From NCBI RefSeq assembly GCF_004634425.1, contig NZ_SBJL01000003.1:310001-374000 (forward strand): 64,000 bases of DNA, in the 5' to 3' direction. Positions 46,229-56,020 of the stretch are shown here, one piece after another (position 1 is the stretch's first letter; each line of letters opens with the position of its first letter). Source of the stretch: Vitreimonas flagellata (GTDB lineage Bacteria > Pseudomonadota > Alphaproteobacteria > Caulobacterales > Aquidulcibacteraceae). The notes under the pieces are model-generated. The model was not told where the DNA came from and did no database searches. It worked only from the letters and a program-made list of their open reading frames with translations. Both the position numbers and the translations under genes were made by a program.

Positions 46229-47494
46229 TCAGTAGTACATCAGCGCGTCGAGGACGATGCCTGAGGCGATGGCGACGAGAAGGATGTCGCGATCGACCAT
46301 CACATAGCGGCAGCCATAAGGGGCCGGCGGCAGACGATAATAGAGGTCGTACGGCACCGGCTCCCACCAGATGTGATCCGGCAGATAATAGCCGACGCGC
46401 CACGGGCGATACGGACGGCGCCAACCGTCATAGCCCCACCATTGATAGTTCCAGCCAAAGTAATTGTGGACGATGATGGTGTAGCCGCGGTCGAAATAAT
46501 GGCCGTGGCGGATGCCGCGCCAATCGTTGTAACGCGGGCGATCGAAGTCGCGGTGCGTGTGGCGATACTGGCGATAGCGATTGTCGTCGCGGCGATCGCG
46601 GCCCCAATCGTTTGACGCGAAATCGCGGCGGCGATTGTGATCGCGTGCGTTGTCGCGGTCGCGACCGCGATCATCGCGGCCCCAATCGCGATTGCGATCG
46701 TTGTTATTCCAGTCGCCACGGCCATCGCGGCCATCACGATTCCAGTCGCGGCCATCACCGCGCCCGTCACGGCGACCGTCCCAATCGCCGCGATTGCCAT
46801 CGCGCCGACCGTCCCATTGGCCTTGGTCACCGCGATCGCGTGGGCCGCGATTGTCGGCGACGGGCGGATTGCGATCGCCGCGACGTTCGCCGTTCCACTG
46901 ACTGGCGCGACTTTCACCGCGACCGCGATTAGTGTTGTCGGCCACGGCTGGAGGATTGCGTCCGCCGCGATCGCCGCCATTCCATTCGCCGCGCCGACCA
47001 TCGCCGCGTTGTGCGTCGCGTTGGCTTTCGCGCTGACGATTAGCCCAATCTGAGTTTGGCTGTTGTTGTGGCGGGCGTGCGCCGTCGCCGCGATTGCCTT
47101 GCCATTCACGGCGCGCTTCGCCGCGTTGGCCGCCATCGCCACGCTGGCCATCGCCGCGTTGGCCGTTCCATTGGCCGCGACGATCGCCGCCGCCATTGTT
47201 GCCGCCGAGCAGGGCGGGGTTGTCGGGCGCGCGCGGCGGCGGGGCGGATTGCTGTTGCGGCGGCGCTTGGTTTTGATTTCCGCGCCATTCGCCGCGACCG
47301 CGATTGTCATCGCCGCCACGGCCGCCGCGATCATTACGGTCGCCTCGATCGCCGCCACGTTGACCGTGGCCGCCATTGTCGTTGTTTCGTTCGTGACGAC
47401 CGCCTCGGTCGTCGTTGCGCTGTGCATAGGCGGGTGCGGCCGCCCAGGCTGTCGCGCTCAAGGCGGCGACGGCCGCGATGAGGGCTTTTTTCAT
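46229..47494 (-). CDS. RcnB-family protein with a long Arg/Gly/Asp-rich disordered domain
   Basis: The product has 421 residues: signal peptide (MKKALIAAVAALSATAWAAAPAYA), about 300 residues of low complexity rich in Arg, Gly, Asp, Asn, Trp and Gln (units such as DRGD, GRGEW, DGRRDG, RGDW), then an RcnB domain (about 320-421) with YTIIVHNYFGWNYQWWGYDGW, HIWWEPVPYDLYYRLPPAPYGCRYVMV and IASGIVLDALMYY. Normal RcnB is 110 to 160 residues and takes part in nickel/cobalt balance in the periplasm. The repeat region expands it nearly threefold. The high Arg, Asp and Trp content suggests a charged, phase-separating or surface-binding chain. Confidence 0.82.
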   Translation of the reverse strand: MKKALIAAVAALSATAWAAAPAYAQRNDDRGGRHERNNDNGGHGQRGGDRGDRNDRGGRGGDDNRGRGEWRGNQNQAPPQQQSAPPPRAPDNPALLGGNNGGGDRRGQWNGQRGDGQRGDGGQRGEARREWQGNRGDGARPPQQQPNSDWANRQRESQRDAQRGDGRRGEWNGGDRGGRNPPAVADNTNRGRGESRASQWNGERRGDRNPPVADNRGPRDRGDQGQWDGRRDGNRGDWDGRRDGRGDGRDWNRDGRDGRGDWNNNDRNRDWGRDDRGRDRDNARDHNRRRDFASNDWGRDRRDDNRYRQYRHTHRDFDRPRYNDWRGIRHGHYFDRGYTIIVHNYFGWNYQWWGYDGWRRPYRPWRVGYYLPDHIWWEPVPYDLYYRLPPAPYGCRYVMVDRDILLVAIASGIVLDALMYY

Positions 47495-47604
47495 AATGAG
47501 GCTCCCATGTGCGCCGTCTCCGGCACACCCTCGCAAATTTGAGCCTGCGCGTTGGCGTCTGAACGGCGTCTGAATCAAACCTGAGCGGCGTCGTGCGCTC
47601 GCGT

Positions 47605-48237
47605 TCAGGCCCCGCGGATCGCCCGCACGAGGAAACGCACCGCCGAATTCACGTGGTCGCGGCGCTCTTCTTCGGTGACGACGTAGGTGGTGTCGGCCAG
47701 CGCGCGATAATGGTGGCGGCTGAGCAGCAACGACAAGAAGTACGAAGCGTAGGTGTTGGCGTCCTCGCATTCGGACGCTGTGGTGCGGATGTGATTGGCG
47801 ACGACGTCGCGCACTTTGTCGGCGTTGGCCGAGACGTTGCGCTGCATGAGCTGCGGAAACTTGCGCGCTTCGCCAACCGTGATGCGATAAAATGAAAGAT
47901 GATCGCGCTCGAGAATGGTCTTCAGAAATTTCTCGCCGATCACCTGCAAGCCTTGCTCAAGCGGCAGGTTGTCCACGCAATCGGGCGTGATCGCGCGTAC
48001 GAAGCGTTCGTGCTGCTCCTGAGCAACCGCGAGGAAAAGGCCTTCTTTGTTGCCGAATTGCGCATAGAGCGTCGCGAGCGAACCGCCGGCCACACGCACC
48101 ACGTCGTTGACGCTGGCGGCCTCGTAGCCTTGTTCGAGAAAAACCTCGCGCGCGGCATCCAAAAACGCGTGCCGCCGCGCCACGCCGCGATCAATCGGCC
48201 GCGCGGATTTCGCTTCGTTAGGCGGCAATGCTGCCAA
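47605..48237 (-). CDS. TetR-family transcriptional regulator (AefR-like)
   Basis: The product has 210 residues. The helix-turn-helix is VARRHAFLDAAREVFLEQGYEAASVNDVVRVAGGSLATLYAQFGNKEGLFLAV; the rest is the ligand-binding helical bundle. It is transcribed away from emrAB-like genes, the usual layout for a repressor of the neighbouring efflux operon. The segment LERDHLSFYRITVGEARKFPQL recalls the C-terminal type TetR_C_7 (AefR). Derepression by toxic compounds is expected. Confidence 0.88.
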   Translation of the reverse strand: MAALPPNEAKSARPIDRGVARRHAFLDAAREVFLEQGYEAASVNDVVRVAGGSLATLYAQFGNKEGLFLAVAQEQHERFVRAITPDCVDNLPLEQGLQVIGEKFLKTILERDHLSFYRITVGEARKFPQLMQRNVSANADKVRDVVANHIRTTASECEDANTYASYFLSLLLSRHHYRALADTTYVVTEEERRDHVNSAVRFLVRAIRGA

Positions 48238-48294
48238 ATCGCTCCTCCCGCGTGCGACGATAGAACGCTTGGACTAGCGCGCAAGCCCATCTTG

Positions 48295-48325
48295 TTCCAA
48301 CGTAGCATTGGCTACATCTTTGGAA
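48295..48325. promoter_or_regulatory. Candidate TetR operator
   Basis: GTAGC-ATTG-GCTAC (48302-48315) is a perfect inner inverted repeat, flanked by TTCCAA (48295-48300) and TTGGAA (48320-48325). It lies between the divergent TetR and EmrA-like genes. Confidence 0.5.
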
Positions 48326-48355
48326 TTGCGAGTAATTCGCAGGACATGTCCCGAA

Positions 48356-49327
48356 ATGCCAGATGACGTAGCGTCCCAACTGGACGCAGAAGCTGCACCC
48401 GCCACAGTGCGCGGCGTGACACGCAAATTCAGTCGTCGCACGTTCGCGCTGATTGGCGCGGGCATTGTGTTTTTGCTCCTGGCCTATTGGGCCGGGCATT
48501 GGCTGCTCGTGGGCCGTCACCTAGTTTCAACCGACAATGCATACGTGCGCGCCGACATTTCGCTGATGTCGGCGAAGATCGAAGGCTATGTGCGCGCGGT
48601 GCCAATCGCTGAAAACAGCAATGTGCGTGCGGGCGACGTGCTCGTTGAAATCGATCCGACAGATTATGAGGCGCGCGTAGCCGCAGCGCGTGCGGCTTTG
48701 GCGCAAGCGGAGGGCGCGCGTTCGTCCGAACAGGCGGCGCGAGCTTTGGCGGCGGCAGACGTGGCGCGCTACCGGCCTTTGGCTGAGCGTGGGCTCTTGT
48801 CGCCGGCGCGCATGCAGCAGCTGGAAATCCAATCACGCCAAGCGGGCGCTGGCGTTGAAGCAGCGAATGCGGCTGTCGAAGCGGCGCGCGCGGATTTGCG
48901 CGCGGCCGAGCTTGATCTGGAACGCACCATTGTGCGCGCGCCAATCGATGGCGTTGTTGGCGATCGCCAAGTACAGGTTGGCCAATTGGTGCGGCCTGGC
49001 TCGCCGCTCATGTCAGTGGTGCCACTGCAATCGGTGTATGTGGTCGCGAATTTCAAAGAGACCCAGATCGCGAATTTTCACGGCGGTCAGCCGGTCATTG
49101 TTCGCCCGGACATCGAACATGATCTGCGGCTCTACGGGACGATTGAATCGCTCGCGCCCGCCTCTGGCACGGAATTCTCGGTGATCCCAACCGACACGGC
49201 GACGGGCAATTTCACCAAGATCGTGCAACGCGTGCCGGTGCGCATTCATTTGGAGCCGGGGCAAGAAGGGCTTGAGCTCTTGCGGCCCGGCCTCTCGGCC
49301 AGCGTCACGGTGGACACACGCGAATGA
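48356..49327 (+). CDS. HlyD/EmrA-type membrane fusion protein
   Basis: The product has 323 residues with one membrane helix (about 28-50). It links an inner-membrane pump to an outer-membrane channel. Seen: TDNAYVRADISLMSAKIEGYV, the lipoyl-like halves GDVLVEIDPTDY and LERTIVRAPIDGVVGDRQVQVGQLV, and an alpha hairpin with many Ala/Glu between (about 120-200). It overlaps the MFS gene by four bases (ATGA). Together with the MFS pump it is the EmrAB type. An outer-membrane channel gene (TolC-type) is not in the window. Confidence 0.9.
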   Translation: MPDDVASQLDAEAAPATVRGVTRKFSRRTFALIGAGIVFLLLAYWAGHWLLVGRHLVSTDNAYVRADISLMSAKIEGYVRAVPIAENSNVRAGDVLVEIDPTDYEARVAAARAALAQAEGARSSEQAARALAAADVARYRPLAERGLLSPARMQQLEIQSRQAGAGVEAANAAVEAARADLRAAELDLERTIVRAPIDGVVGDRQVQVGQLVRPGSPLMSVVPLQSVYVVANFKETQIANFHGGQPVIVRPDIEHDLRLYGTIESLAPASGTEFSVIPTDTATGNFTKIVQRVPVRIHLEPGQEGLELLRPGLSASVTVDTRE

Positions 49328-50925
49328 GCGACGCCGCTCTCGCGGCGCGGCCTGACGATACGCCGCCGGTTCATATCTGGATCGGCTTCATCGCCATGGT
49401 CGTTGGCCAGTTCATGGCCATTCTCGATATTCAGATTGTTGCGAGCGCCATTGGTTCGATCCAAGCGGGCGTTAGCGCCAGCCGCGATGAAATCTCTTGG
49501 GTGCAGACCTCGTACCTGATCGCGGAAGTGATCGGCATTCCGTTGTCGGGTTTCCTTGGGCGCGCGCTGGGCACGCGGCTGCTGTTTTGCATTTCGTCGC
49601 TCAGCTTTTCGATCGCGAGCCTGCTCTGCGCATTTTCGTGGGACATCGGTTCGCTGATTTTCTTCCGCGCGCTGCAGGGCTTCTCCGGCGCTGCGATGAT
49701 CCCGACGGTGATGGCGACGCTCTATCTCGCGTTCCCGCAGCGTTTGCAGGCGATGACGGGCGCGATGATGGGCATGGTGGTGACACTCGCGCCGTCGCTG
49801 GGGCCGACGATTGGCGGCTACGTGGCCGAGACGTTGGGCTGGCGCGCGCTCTTCTGGGTGAACCTCGTGCCTGGCCTGCTGATCACGGTGATCATCTGGA
49901 ACACGATGCAATCGCTGGATAAGCCGCAATTCAATCTGCTGAAGCGGATTGATGTCGTGGGCTTGATTGGCCTCGCGATGTTCTTGGGCGCGGCCGAATA
50001 CACGTTGGAAGAGGGCCCGGCGAACGAATGGTTCGCGTCGATGGAAGTGACGATGTGGGCGCTGGTGTCGCTCGCGGGCGGGATGCTGTTCTTCTGGCGC
50101 GTGCTTACGGTGGAGACGCCGATCGTCGATTTGAAGCCGTTTGGCACACCGACCTTTGCGATTGGTGCGGGGTTGGGCTTCGTGCTGGGCGTCGGCTTGT
50201 TCAGCTCCGTGTTTTTGACGCCGCTCTTTTTGGGCTCGGTGCGCGGCTACAACGCGCTGCAGATCGGGCACACGATGTTCGTGCAGGGCGCTGTGATGTT
50301 CTTGGCGGGGCCGATCGTCGGGCGGTTCGGGCGCACGCTGCAGGACCCGCGCTATTTCGGTATGCTGGGCTTTTTGCTGGTGGCGGCGTCCTGCCTTCTG
50401 CAGGCGCACATGACGCATGATGCGGGCTTTTGGGAATTGGTGTGGCCGCAGGCGCTCCGCGGCGTGGGGCTGATCATGACGTTCACGTCGGTGATGCAGC
50501 CGGCGCTGCAATCACTGCCGCCCCATCTCATTCACGCGGGCGCCGGCCTCTTCAACACGATGCGCAATTTGGGTGGCGCGTTTGGCATCGCGGGGCTGGC
50601 GACGATCCAGGCGCATGCGTTCGCGCTGCACCGGCAGGAATTGTATAGCGCCGTCGATCCCACGAACCCGCACGTGCAGGGCCTCTTGCAAGGCATTCAG
50701 GCGCACCTGGCGCAAACGGGCGCGTCCGATCCGGAGCGGCAGGCGTTGATGTATTACGCGCAGATCCTCGATCGCGAGGCGCTGGTGATGACCTTCAACG
50801 ATCAGTTTCTGACGTTGGGCGTCGTGATCGGCGTGTCGGCGTTCGCGATGTTGCTGATGAAGCCAAGCCCGGCGCGCATGCAGATGATGGCCGACCGCAA
50901 AGCCGAAATGGAGATGGCGCACTAA
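49324..50925 (+). CDS. DHA2-family MFS drug exporter (EmrB-like)
   Basis: The product has 533 residues with fourteen predicted membrane helices, the DHA2 (14-TMS) subfamily. Helix 1 is FIAMVVGQFMAILDIQIVASAIGSIQ with the motif D1 element LDIQIV, and motif A-like GRALGTRLLF follows helix 2; helix 5 has the antiporter motif GLGPTIGGYVAE-like (SLGPTIGGYV). It pumps drugs or hydrophobic compounds out using the proton gradient. It is translationally coupled to the EmrA-like gene and likely controlled by the divergent TetR. Confidence 0.92.
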   Translation: MSDAALAARPDDTPPVHIWIGFIAMVVGQFMAILDIQIVASAIGSIQAGVSASRDEISWVQTSYLIAEVIGIPLSGFLGRALGTRLLFCISSLSFSIASLLCAFSWDIGSLIFFRALQGFSGAAMIPTVMATLYLAFPQRLQAMTGAMMGMVVTLAPSLGPTIGGYVAETLGWRALFWVNLVPGLLITVIIWNTMQSLDKPQFNLLKRIDVVGLIGLAMFLGAAEYTLEEGPANEWFASMEVTMWALVSLAGGMLFFWRVLTVETPIVDLKPFGTPTFAIGAGLGFVLGVGLFSSVFLTPLFLGSVRGYNALQIGHTMFVQGAVMFLAGPIVGRFGRTLQDPRYFGMLGFLLVAASCLLQAHMTHDAGFWELVWPQALRGVGLIMTFTSVMQPALQSLPPHLIHAGAGLFNTMRNLGGAFGIAGLATIQAHAFALHRQELYSAVDPTNPHVQGLLQGIQAHLAQTGASDPERQALMYYAQILDREALVMTFNDQFLTLGVVIGVSAFAMLLMKPSPARMQMMADRKAEMEMAH

Positions 50926-50934
50926 GCGCCGGCG

Positions 50935-51453
50935 TTACGACGCTTGCTGCTGCGCTTGCGGCTCTGGCGTGCAGAGTGCGCTCTTGATCGCGTCCAGCAT
51001 GTCGGGACCAAGCGGGGCGGCCTTCGAAGGGAAGGCGCCGACGAGGTCGCCGTTCTTGTCAATCAGGTATTTATGGAAATTCCAACGTGGCAGCGCGCTC
51101 TCGCCCAGTTCTTCGACCACCCATTTGTAAAACGGGTGACGCTTGGCGGCGGAATTGATGTCGACCTTGGCCGTCATCGGGAAGGTGACGTGATATTTGC
51201 TGTCGCAGAATTCGCGGATTTCCTTTTCCGGGCCAGGCTCCTGGCCGCCGAAATCGTTGCACGGCACGCCGATGACAACGAGGCCCTTGCCGACCTTGGC
51301 TTCGTAGAGCGCTTCCAGCTCGCGGTATTGCGAGGTGAAGCCGCACGCGCTCGCCACGTTAACAATGAGCACCGCCTTGCCGGCGTAATCGCTGAGCTTG
51401 ATCTCGCCGGGCTCACCGAGCTTCGCGAAGGAGATGTTATGGGCGGTGGTCAT
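50935..51453 (-). CDS. Glutathione peroxidase (cysteine type)
   Basis: The product has 172 residues. The catalytic residues are Cys37 (ASACGFT), Gln71 (FGGQEPG), Trp124 and Asn125 (PRWNFHK). It has Cys where animals have selenocysteine, and like most bacterial members it probably uses thioredoxin. It is cytosolic. It is convergent with the MFS gene nine bases away and has its own promoter region. Confidence 0.94.
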   Translation of the reverse strand: MTTAHNISFAKLGEPGEIKLSDYAGKAVLIVNVASACGFTSQYRELEALYEAKVGKGLVVIGVPCNDFGGQEPGPEKEIREFCDSKYHVTFPMTAKVDINSAAKRHPFYKWVVEELGESALPRWNFHKYLIDKNGDLVGAFPSKAAPLGPDMLDAIKSALCTPEPQAQQQAS

Positions 51454-51601
51454 GGTTTGAATGGCGTTCTGGCCGGAAAGGCGGGCGGTTTAGACCTGAT
51501 GGCGTCCGGTAGCAATGCATGTGGCGCGTCCGTTTCAGGGATGCTACAGCCCAACACGTGACCGTGAAGTTGCGTTCCTTGATTAACGCGCCTCGAATTT
51601 G

Positions 51602-51650
51602 AGGCCCGGCTCGCGTTGAGCTCTCGCTCCGCGGGTCCGGGATCGCTACA
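51602..51650. repeat. Repeat family 2, fragment
   Basis: The sequence GAGGCCCGGCTC...CGCTCCGCGGGTCCGGGATCG resembles one half of the 15319 element, with the CGTCATCC outer arm missing. It lies in the intergenic gap before ileS. Confidence 0.45.
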
Positions 51651-51679
51651 CCCCATTCGCTTACCTGGAGATATGACCA

Positions 51680-54661
51680 ATGGCCGATGCGCCTGCTGGT
51701 CGCGATTACCGCGAAACCGTTTTTCTGCCCGACCTGCCGGGCGATCCCTTTCCGCTGCGCGCGGGGCTGCCGAAGAGGGAGCCGGAGCGGGTGAAGCATT
51801 GGGCCGAGATCGGGCTCTATCATTTGCTGCGCAAGGATGCGGCGGGGCGACCGAAATACATCCTGCACGACGGCCCGCCCTATGCAAACGGTGCGATCCA
51901 TATCGGGCACGCGGAAAACAAAATCCTGAAAGACCTTGTCGTGCGCTCGCGGCAGATGAGCGGCTTCGATAGCGATTACGTGCCCGGCTGGGATTGCCAC
52001 GGCCTGCCGATCGAATGGAAGGTCGAAGAGGATTTCCGCAAGGCGGGGCGCAAGAAGTCCGACGTGCCGGCGGTGGAATTCCGCAAGGCGTGCCGCGACT
52101 ACGCCGACAAATGGATCCCGTTGCAGCGCGATGAGTTTCGCCGCCTCGGCATCGAAGCCGATTGGGATAATTACTACACGACGATGAGCTTCCCGGCGGA
52201 AGCGGCGATCGCGGCGGAATTTCTGCGCGTGGTGCGTACGGGGTTGGTCTATCGCGGGAGCAAGCCCGTGATGTGGAGCCCGGTGGAGCGGACCTCGCTC
52301 GCGGAAGCGGAAGTGGAATATCAGGAAAAGACGAGCCCGACGATTTGGGTGAAGTTTCCGATCGCCGCCATCTCATCTCTGCAATGGGGCAGTGGTGAAC
52401 CGCTGCCAGAACTCGCTGTGCTTGGCGATTCAAAGATCGTCATCTGGACAACGACTCCTTGGACGATCCCGGGTAACAGAGCGATCTCGTTCAGTTCGAA
52501 GGTTTCGTACGGCGTTTATCGCATTGATGAAGTCGAAACGGGGCTGGCGTTCGATCCTTGGGTATCTGTGGGCGAAAAGCTCGTGCTCGCCGATAAGCTT
52601 GCCGATGACACACTGAAGACTGCTAAGGCGGCGAAATGGACGCGCTTGTCGGATGCGCCGACGCAGTTGCTCGCAAATACGACCTGCTGGCACCCGTTAC
52701 GAGACAAGGGCTACGAGTTCGATGTGCCCTTGCTCGATGGCGATCACGTCACGGACGAGGCGGGTACGGGCTTTGTGCATACGGCGCCGAGCCACGGCGC
52801 GGACGACTTTGTGATCTGGACGAAGCATTTCGGCCAGGAAGGCATCCCGTTCACGGTCGACGAGGAAGGCCGACTCACGAAGGAAGCGCCGGGCTTTGAG
52901 GGGCTAGAGATCATTCAGCTTGAGGGGAAGAATCTCGGCAAGGATGGGCCTGCGAACAAAGCCGTGATGGATGCGCTGATCGCGGTGGGCGCTTTGCTGG
53001 CGCGCGGGCAGTTGAAGCATTCGTATCCGCACTCGTGGCGCTCGAAGGCGCCGCTGATCTTCCGCAACACGCCGCAATGGTTCATTGCGCTTGATCGCGA
53101 ATTCCGCGATGGCAAGACGCTGCGCCAGATCGCACTCGATGAAATCGAACGCGTCGATTGGGGACAGAAGCGCACGGGCGAAACCAAGGATTACAACCGC
53201 ATCAAGGGTATGATCCAGGATCGCCCCGATTGGTTGATCTCACGCCAACGCGCCTGGGGCGTGCCGCTGCCGATCTTCGTGAAGAAGAGCGATGGTTCGA
53301 TCCTGCAGGACGATGACGTCGACGCGCGCATCATCGCCGCTATGAAAGAAGGCGGCGCCGATGTGTGGTGGGCGACGCCCGCGCAGGATTTCCTGGGCGC
53401 GAAGTACAAGGCCGACGATTTCGAAAAGGTCGAGGACATCTTGGATGTCTGGTTTGACTCGGGCTCGACACACGCGTTCGTCGTCGGAAATCCCGATGCG
53501 CCGACGCGGGCGTCCTTCGTGAACCCGGTGTCGACGATCTATCTTGAAGGCTCGGACCAGCATCGCGGCTGGTTTCATTCGTCGCTACTCGAAAGCTGCG
53601 CCACGCGCGGGCGTGCGCCGTACGACGAGGTGATCACGCACGGCTTCACGATGGACGAGAAGGGCATGAAGATGTCCAAATCCATCGGCAACACGATCGA
53701 ACCGCAAACCATCGCCGCGCAGAACGGCATCGAAATCCTGCGTCTGCTGATCGCGTCAGCGGAGTACGGCGACGATCTGCGCCTCGGCAAGATCATGATC
53801 GATCAATCCGGCGAGATGTATCGCAAGCTGCGCAACACGCTGCGCTATTGCTTGGGCTCGCTGAAGGGCTTTGAGGAGAGCGAGCGCATGCCGCTCGATC
53901 ACGATCTGCCGTTGATGGAGCGCTGGCTGCTGCATCGTTTGTGGCAATTGGATCGCGTGGTGCGCCAGGCGTACGACACGTATCAATTCCGCGTCGCACT
54001 CTCAGCGATCGTGGAATTCTGCAACGTCGACCTCTCGGCCTTCTATGTCGATGTGCGCAAGGACGCGCTCTATTGCGACGCGCCGACCAGCCTCCGCCGG
54101 CGCGCCTGCCGCACGGCGTTGGAAGAGACGTTCTCGCGCCTGACGGCGTGGCTTGCGCCGATCCTGCCGTTCACGGCGGAAGAAGCGTGGCTGACGCGCT
54201 TCCCGGACTCCGTTTCGGTTCACCTGCGCACATTCCCGGAGACGCCGGATTCTTGGGAGGATGATTTCGCGGGCGAGGAAATCGCGCGGCTGCGTGAAGC
54301 GCGCGCCGTCGTCACCGGCGCGCTCGAAGTGGCGCGGCGCGAGAAGAGCATCGGCGCAGCATTGGAAGCCGCGCCGCGCGTGTTCGTGGTCGATGATGAA
54401 TTGCGCGCGTCGTTGCAGGCGGTGGATTTCGCCGAACTCTGCATCACCAGCGGCGTCGTGATCGAAGCGGGCGAAGGGCCGGCGGATGCGTTCCGCTTGC
54501 CGGAGGTGGCCGGCGTTGCGGTCGTGGTCGAGAAAGCGAGCGGCGTGAAATGCGCGCGCTCGTGGAAGTATTTCGATCCGACGACCGCCGACCCGCGCTA
54601 CCCCGACATCACGCCGCGCGATGCCGAAGCTGTCGCGGCCTGGGACGCGGCGCGGGGGTAA
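51680..54661 (+). CDS. ileS: Isoleucyl-tRNA synthetase
   Basis: The product has 993 residues. The signature HIGH is at His74-His77 ([11 protein letters not shown]) and KMSKS at Lys664-Ser668. The CP1 editing domain contains [13 protein letters not shown] near residue 260. The tail ends [29 protein letters not shown]: only the first Cys of the C-terminal zinc-binding cluster remains, as in other alphaproteobacterial IleRS. The CTGGAGAT before the ATG is a fair ribosome-binding site. Next is lspA, a common order. Confidence 0.96.
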   Translation: MADAPAGRDYRETVFLPDLPGDPFPLRAGLPKREPERVKHWAEIGLYHLLRKDAAGRPKYILHDGPPYANGAIHIGHAENKILKDLVVRSRQMSGFDSDYVPGWDCHGLPIEWKVEEDFRKAGRKKSDVPAVEFRKACRDYADKWIPLQRDEFRRLGIEADWDNYYTTMSFPAEAAIAAEFLRVVRTGLVYRGSKPVMWSPVERTSLAEAEVEYQEKTSPTIWVKFPIAAISSLQWGSGEPLPELAVLGDSKIVIWTTTPWTIPGNRAISFSSKVSYGVYRIDEVETGLAFDPWVSVGEKLVLADKLADDTLKTAKAAKWTRLSDAPTQLLANTTCWHPLRDKGYEFDVPLLDGDHVTDEAGTGFVHTAPSHGADDFVIWTKHFGQEGIPFTVDEEGRLTKEAPGFEGLEIIQLEGKNLGKDGPANKAVMDALIAVGALLARGQLKHSYPHSWRSKAPLIFRNTPQWFIALDREFRDGKTLRQIALDEIERVDWGQKRTGETKDYNRIKGMIQDRPDWLISRQRAWGVPLPIFVKKSDGSILQDDDVDARIIAAMKEGGADVWWATPAQDFLGAKYKADDFEKVEDILDVWFDSGSTHAFVVGNPDAPTRASFVNPVSTIYLEGSDQHRGWFHSSLLESCATRGRAPYDEVITHGFTMDEKGMKMSKSIGNTIEPQTIAAQNGIEILRLLIASAEYGDDLRLGKIMIDQSGEMYRKLRNTLRYCLGSLKGFEESERMPLDHDLPLMERWLLHRLWQLDRVVRQAYDTYQFRVALSAIVEFCNVDLSAFYVDVRKDALYCDAPTSLRRRACRTALEETFSRLTAWLAPILPFTAEEAWLTRFPDSVSVHLRTFPETPDSWEDDFAGEEIARLREARAVVTGALEVARREKSIGAALEAAPRVFVVDDELRASLQAVDFAELCITSGVVIEAGEGPADAFRLPEVAGVAVVVEKASGVKCARSWKYFDPTTADPRYPDITPRDAEAVAAWDAARG

Positions 54662-54663
54662 TG

Positions 54664-54730
54664 GAGCGCGCGTCTTCAGACGCGCGCTATTGGCCTTGGC
54701 TTGGTCGCGGGTCTGAAGACCCGCGCTCCG
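54664..54730. repeat. Repeat family 3, tandem pair
   Basis: Two short hairpins lie in a row: GCGCGCGTCTTCAGACGCGCGC (54666-54687) and CGCGGGTCTGAAGACCCGCG (54707-54726). The second is identical to the copy at 14669. Confidence 0.7.
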
Positions 54731-54776
54731 GGTTATCGCCTTGCCGCCGGCGCACGCGCCGGCCATAAGCCGGGCC

Positions 54777-55343
54777 ATGTTGCGTTTCGGGCTTATTCTT
54801 TCGGCGATCGTTTTCGTCGCGGACCAGTTCAGCAAATGGCTCGTTCTGGGACCGGGGCGGTTCAGCCCGCCGGGCTGCCTTGAAGCCGGCTATGGCTGCC
54901 GCTTCATCGAGCTGACGCCGTTTTTCGACCTGCAGATGGTCTGGAACCGGGGCGTGAGCTTTGGCCTGTTGCGGGCCGATCAGGATCTGGCGCGCTGGGG
55001 CCTGGTCGCGCTGTCGTTCGCGATCTCGGGGGTGTTTTTCTGGTGGTTGCGGACGGCCGAGCGGAAGTTGACGGCCATTGCGTTGGGGCTGGTGATCGGC
55101 GGGGCGCTGGGCAATGTGATTGACCGCATCCGCTTTGGCGCCGTGGCGGACTTCCTTGATTTCAATGGGCTTTGGTTCCCGTGGGTGTTCAATGTGGCCG
55201 ACGCCGCGATCACCGTGGGCGCGCTGCTTCTGGCCATCGACATGATCTTTTTGAGCGAGTCCGAGCCCGGCAAAGGCTCGACCTGGAGCCAGCTCAAAGC
55301 CCGGTTCGGCAAGGGCGGCGCGAACGGCGGCGCAGGCAACTGA
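54777..55343 (+). CDS. lspA: Signal peptidase II (lipoprotein signal peptidase)
   Basis: The product has 188 residues with four membrane helices. It cuts lipoprotein signal peptides just before the lipidated Cys. The two catalytic aspartates are Asp125 (AVADFLDF) and Asp142 (FNVADAAI); the conserved Asp116 in NVIDR is also seen. Family motif QMVWNRGVSFGLL is present. It follows ileS by 115 bases and precedes bamF; the many lipoproteins in this window depend on it. The start at the ATG 54777 gives the usual N-terminus. Confidence 0.94.
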   Translation: MLRFGLILSAIVFVADQFSKWLVLGPGRFSPPGCLEAGYGCRFIELTPFFDLQMVWNRGVSFGLLRADQDLARWGLVALSFAISGVFFWWLRTAERKLTAIALGLVIGGALGNVIDRIRFGAVADFLDFNGLWFPWVFNVADAAITVGALLLAIDMIFLSESEPGKGSTWSQLKARFGKGGANGGAGN

Positions 55344-55472
55344 TTTCCGAGGGAATTCGCCCCATAACCGTCTTATTCGGGCGCGATCCCTCTTCACTGC
55401 TGTCCGGCTTGGCTTGCCGGGCAGGGCCGGGCTAGAACCGGCGACGAATGATTTGAGGGAGGCGGACGTCCT

Positions 55473-56012
55473 ATGACGAAACCGATCGCAGTGGTTGCTT
55501 TGATGGTCGCGGCGGCGACGGCGAGCGGGTGCGCAAGCCTGTCACGCGCAGTCGGCGCCACGCGGAGTTCGCCGGATGAATTCCGCGTTGTGACGCAAGC
55601 GCCGCTGACCCTGCCGCCGGATTACAATCTGCGTCCGCCGCGGCCGGGCGATCCGCGCCCGAGCGAATTGCAGCCGTCGGAAGAAGCGCGCGCGGCGCTG
55701 TTCGGGGAAACCACCGGCGCAGCGGCCAGCCAAGGCGAGCGTCAGCTTGTCGCCGGCGCGGGCGCCACGACCGCGGACGCCACGATCCGCGACACGATCG
55801 ATTTTGAAAGCCAAGGCGTTGTGCGCCGCAACGAAGGCTTTGTGGATCGTCTGATTTCGTTTGGTGGTTCGAGCGCGCCGGTTGCGGCGCCGCTGAACGC
55901 CGAAGAAGAAGCTGCGCGTCTGCAGGATGAAGAAGCCACGCGCCGCGTCACGGGCGGCGGCCAGATCGTGATCGAACGCGATCGCGGCGGCTTCAAGCTG
56001 CCTGGCACCTGA
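55473..56012 (+). CDS. BamF-type lipoprotein (DUF3035)
   Basis: The product has 179 residues with a signal peptide and lipobox (ATASGC). The mature start SSPDEFRVVTQAPLTLPPDYNLRPPRPGDPRP is the conserved BamC-like motif shown in the alphaproteobacterial BAM subunit BamF (DUF3035). The rest is Ala/Glu-rich and probably disordered, ending GGFKLPGT. It would take part in beta-barrel assembly at the outer membrane. The position after lspA and before M16 peptidase genes is the usual neighbourhood in the group. Confidence 0.85.
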   Translation: MTKPIAVVALMVAAATASGCASLSRAVGATRSSPDEFRVVTQAPLTLPPDYNLRPPRPGDPRPSELQPSEEARAALFGETTGAAASQGERQLVAGAGATTADATIRDTIDFESQGVVRRNEGFVDRLISFGGSSAPVAAPLNAEEEAARLQDEEATRRVTGGGQIVIERDRGGFKLPGT

Positions 56013-56020
56013 GCCGAAGC

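Noticed and set aside
46300-47427. Open frames on both strands within the RcnB-like gene, rich in Ala, Thr, Ile
   Set aside because: They come from the repetitive CGCGAT/GGCGAT composition of the disordered domain. Only the frame with a signal peptide and an RcnB domain makes sense.
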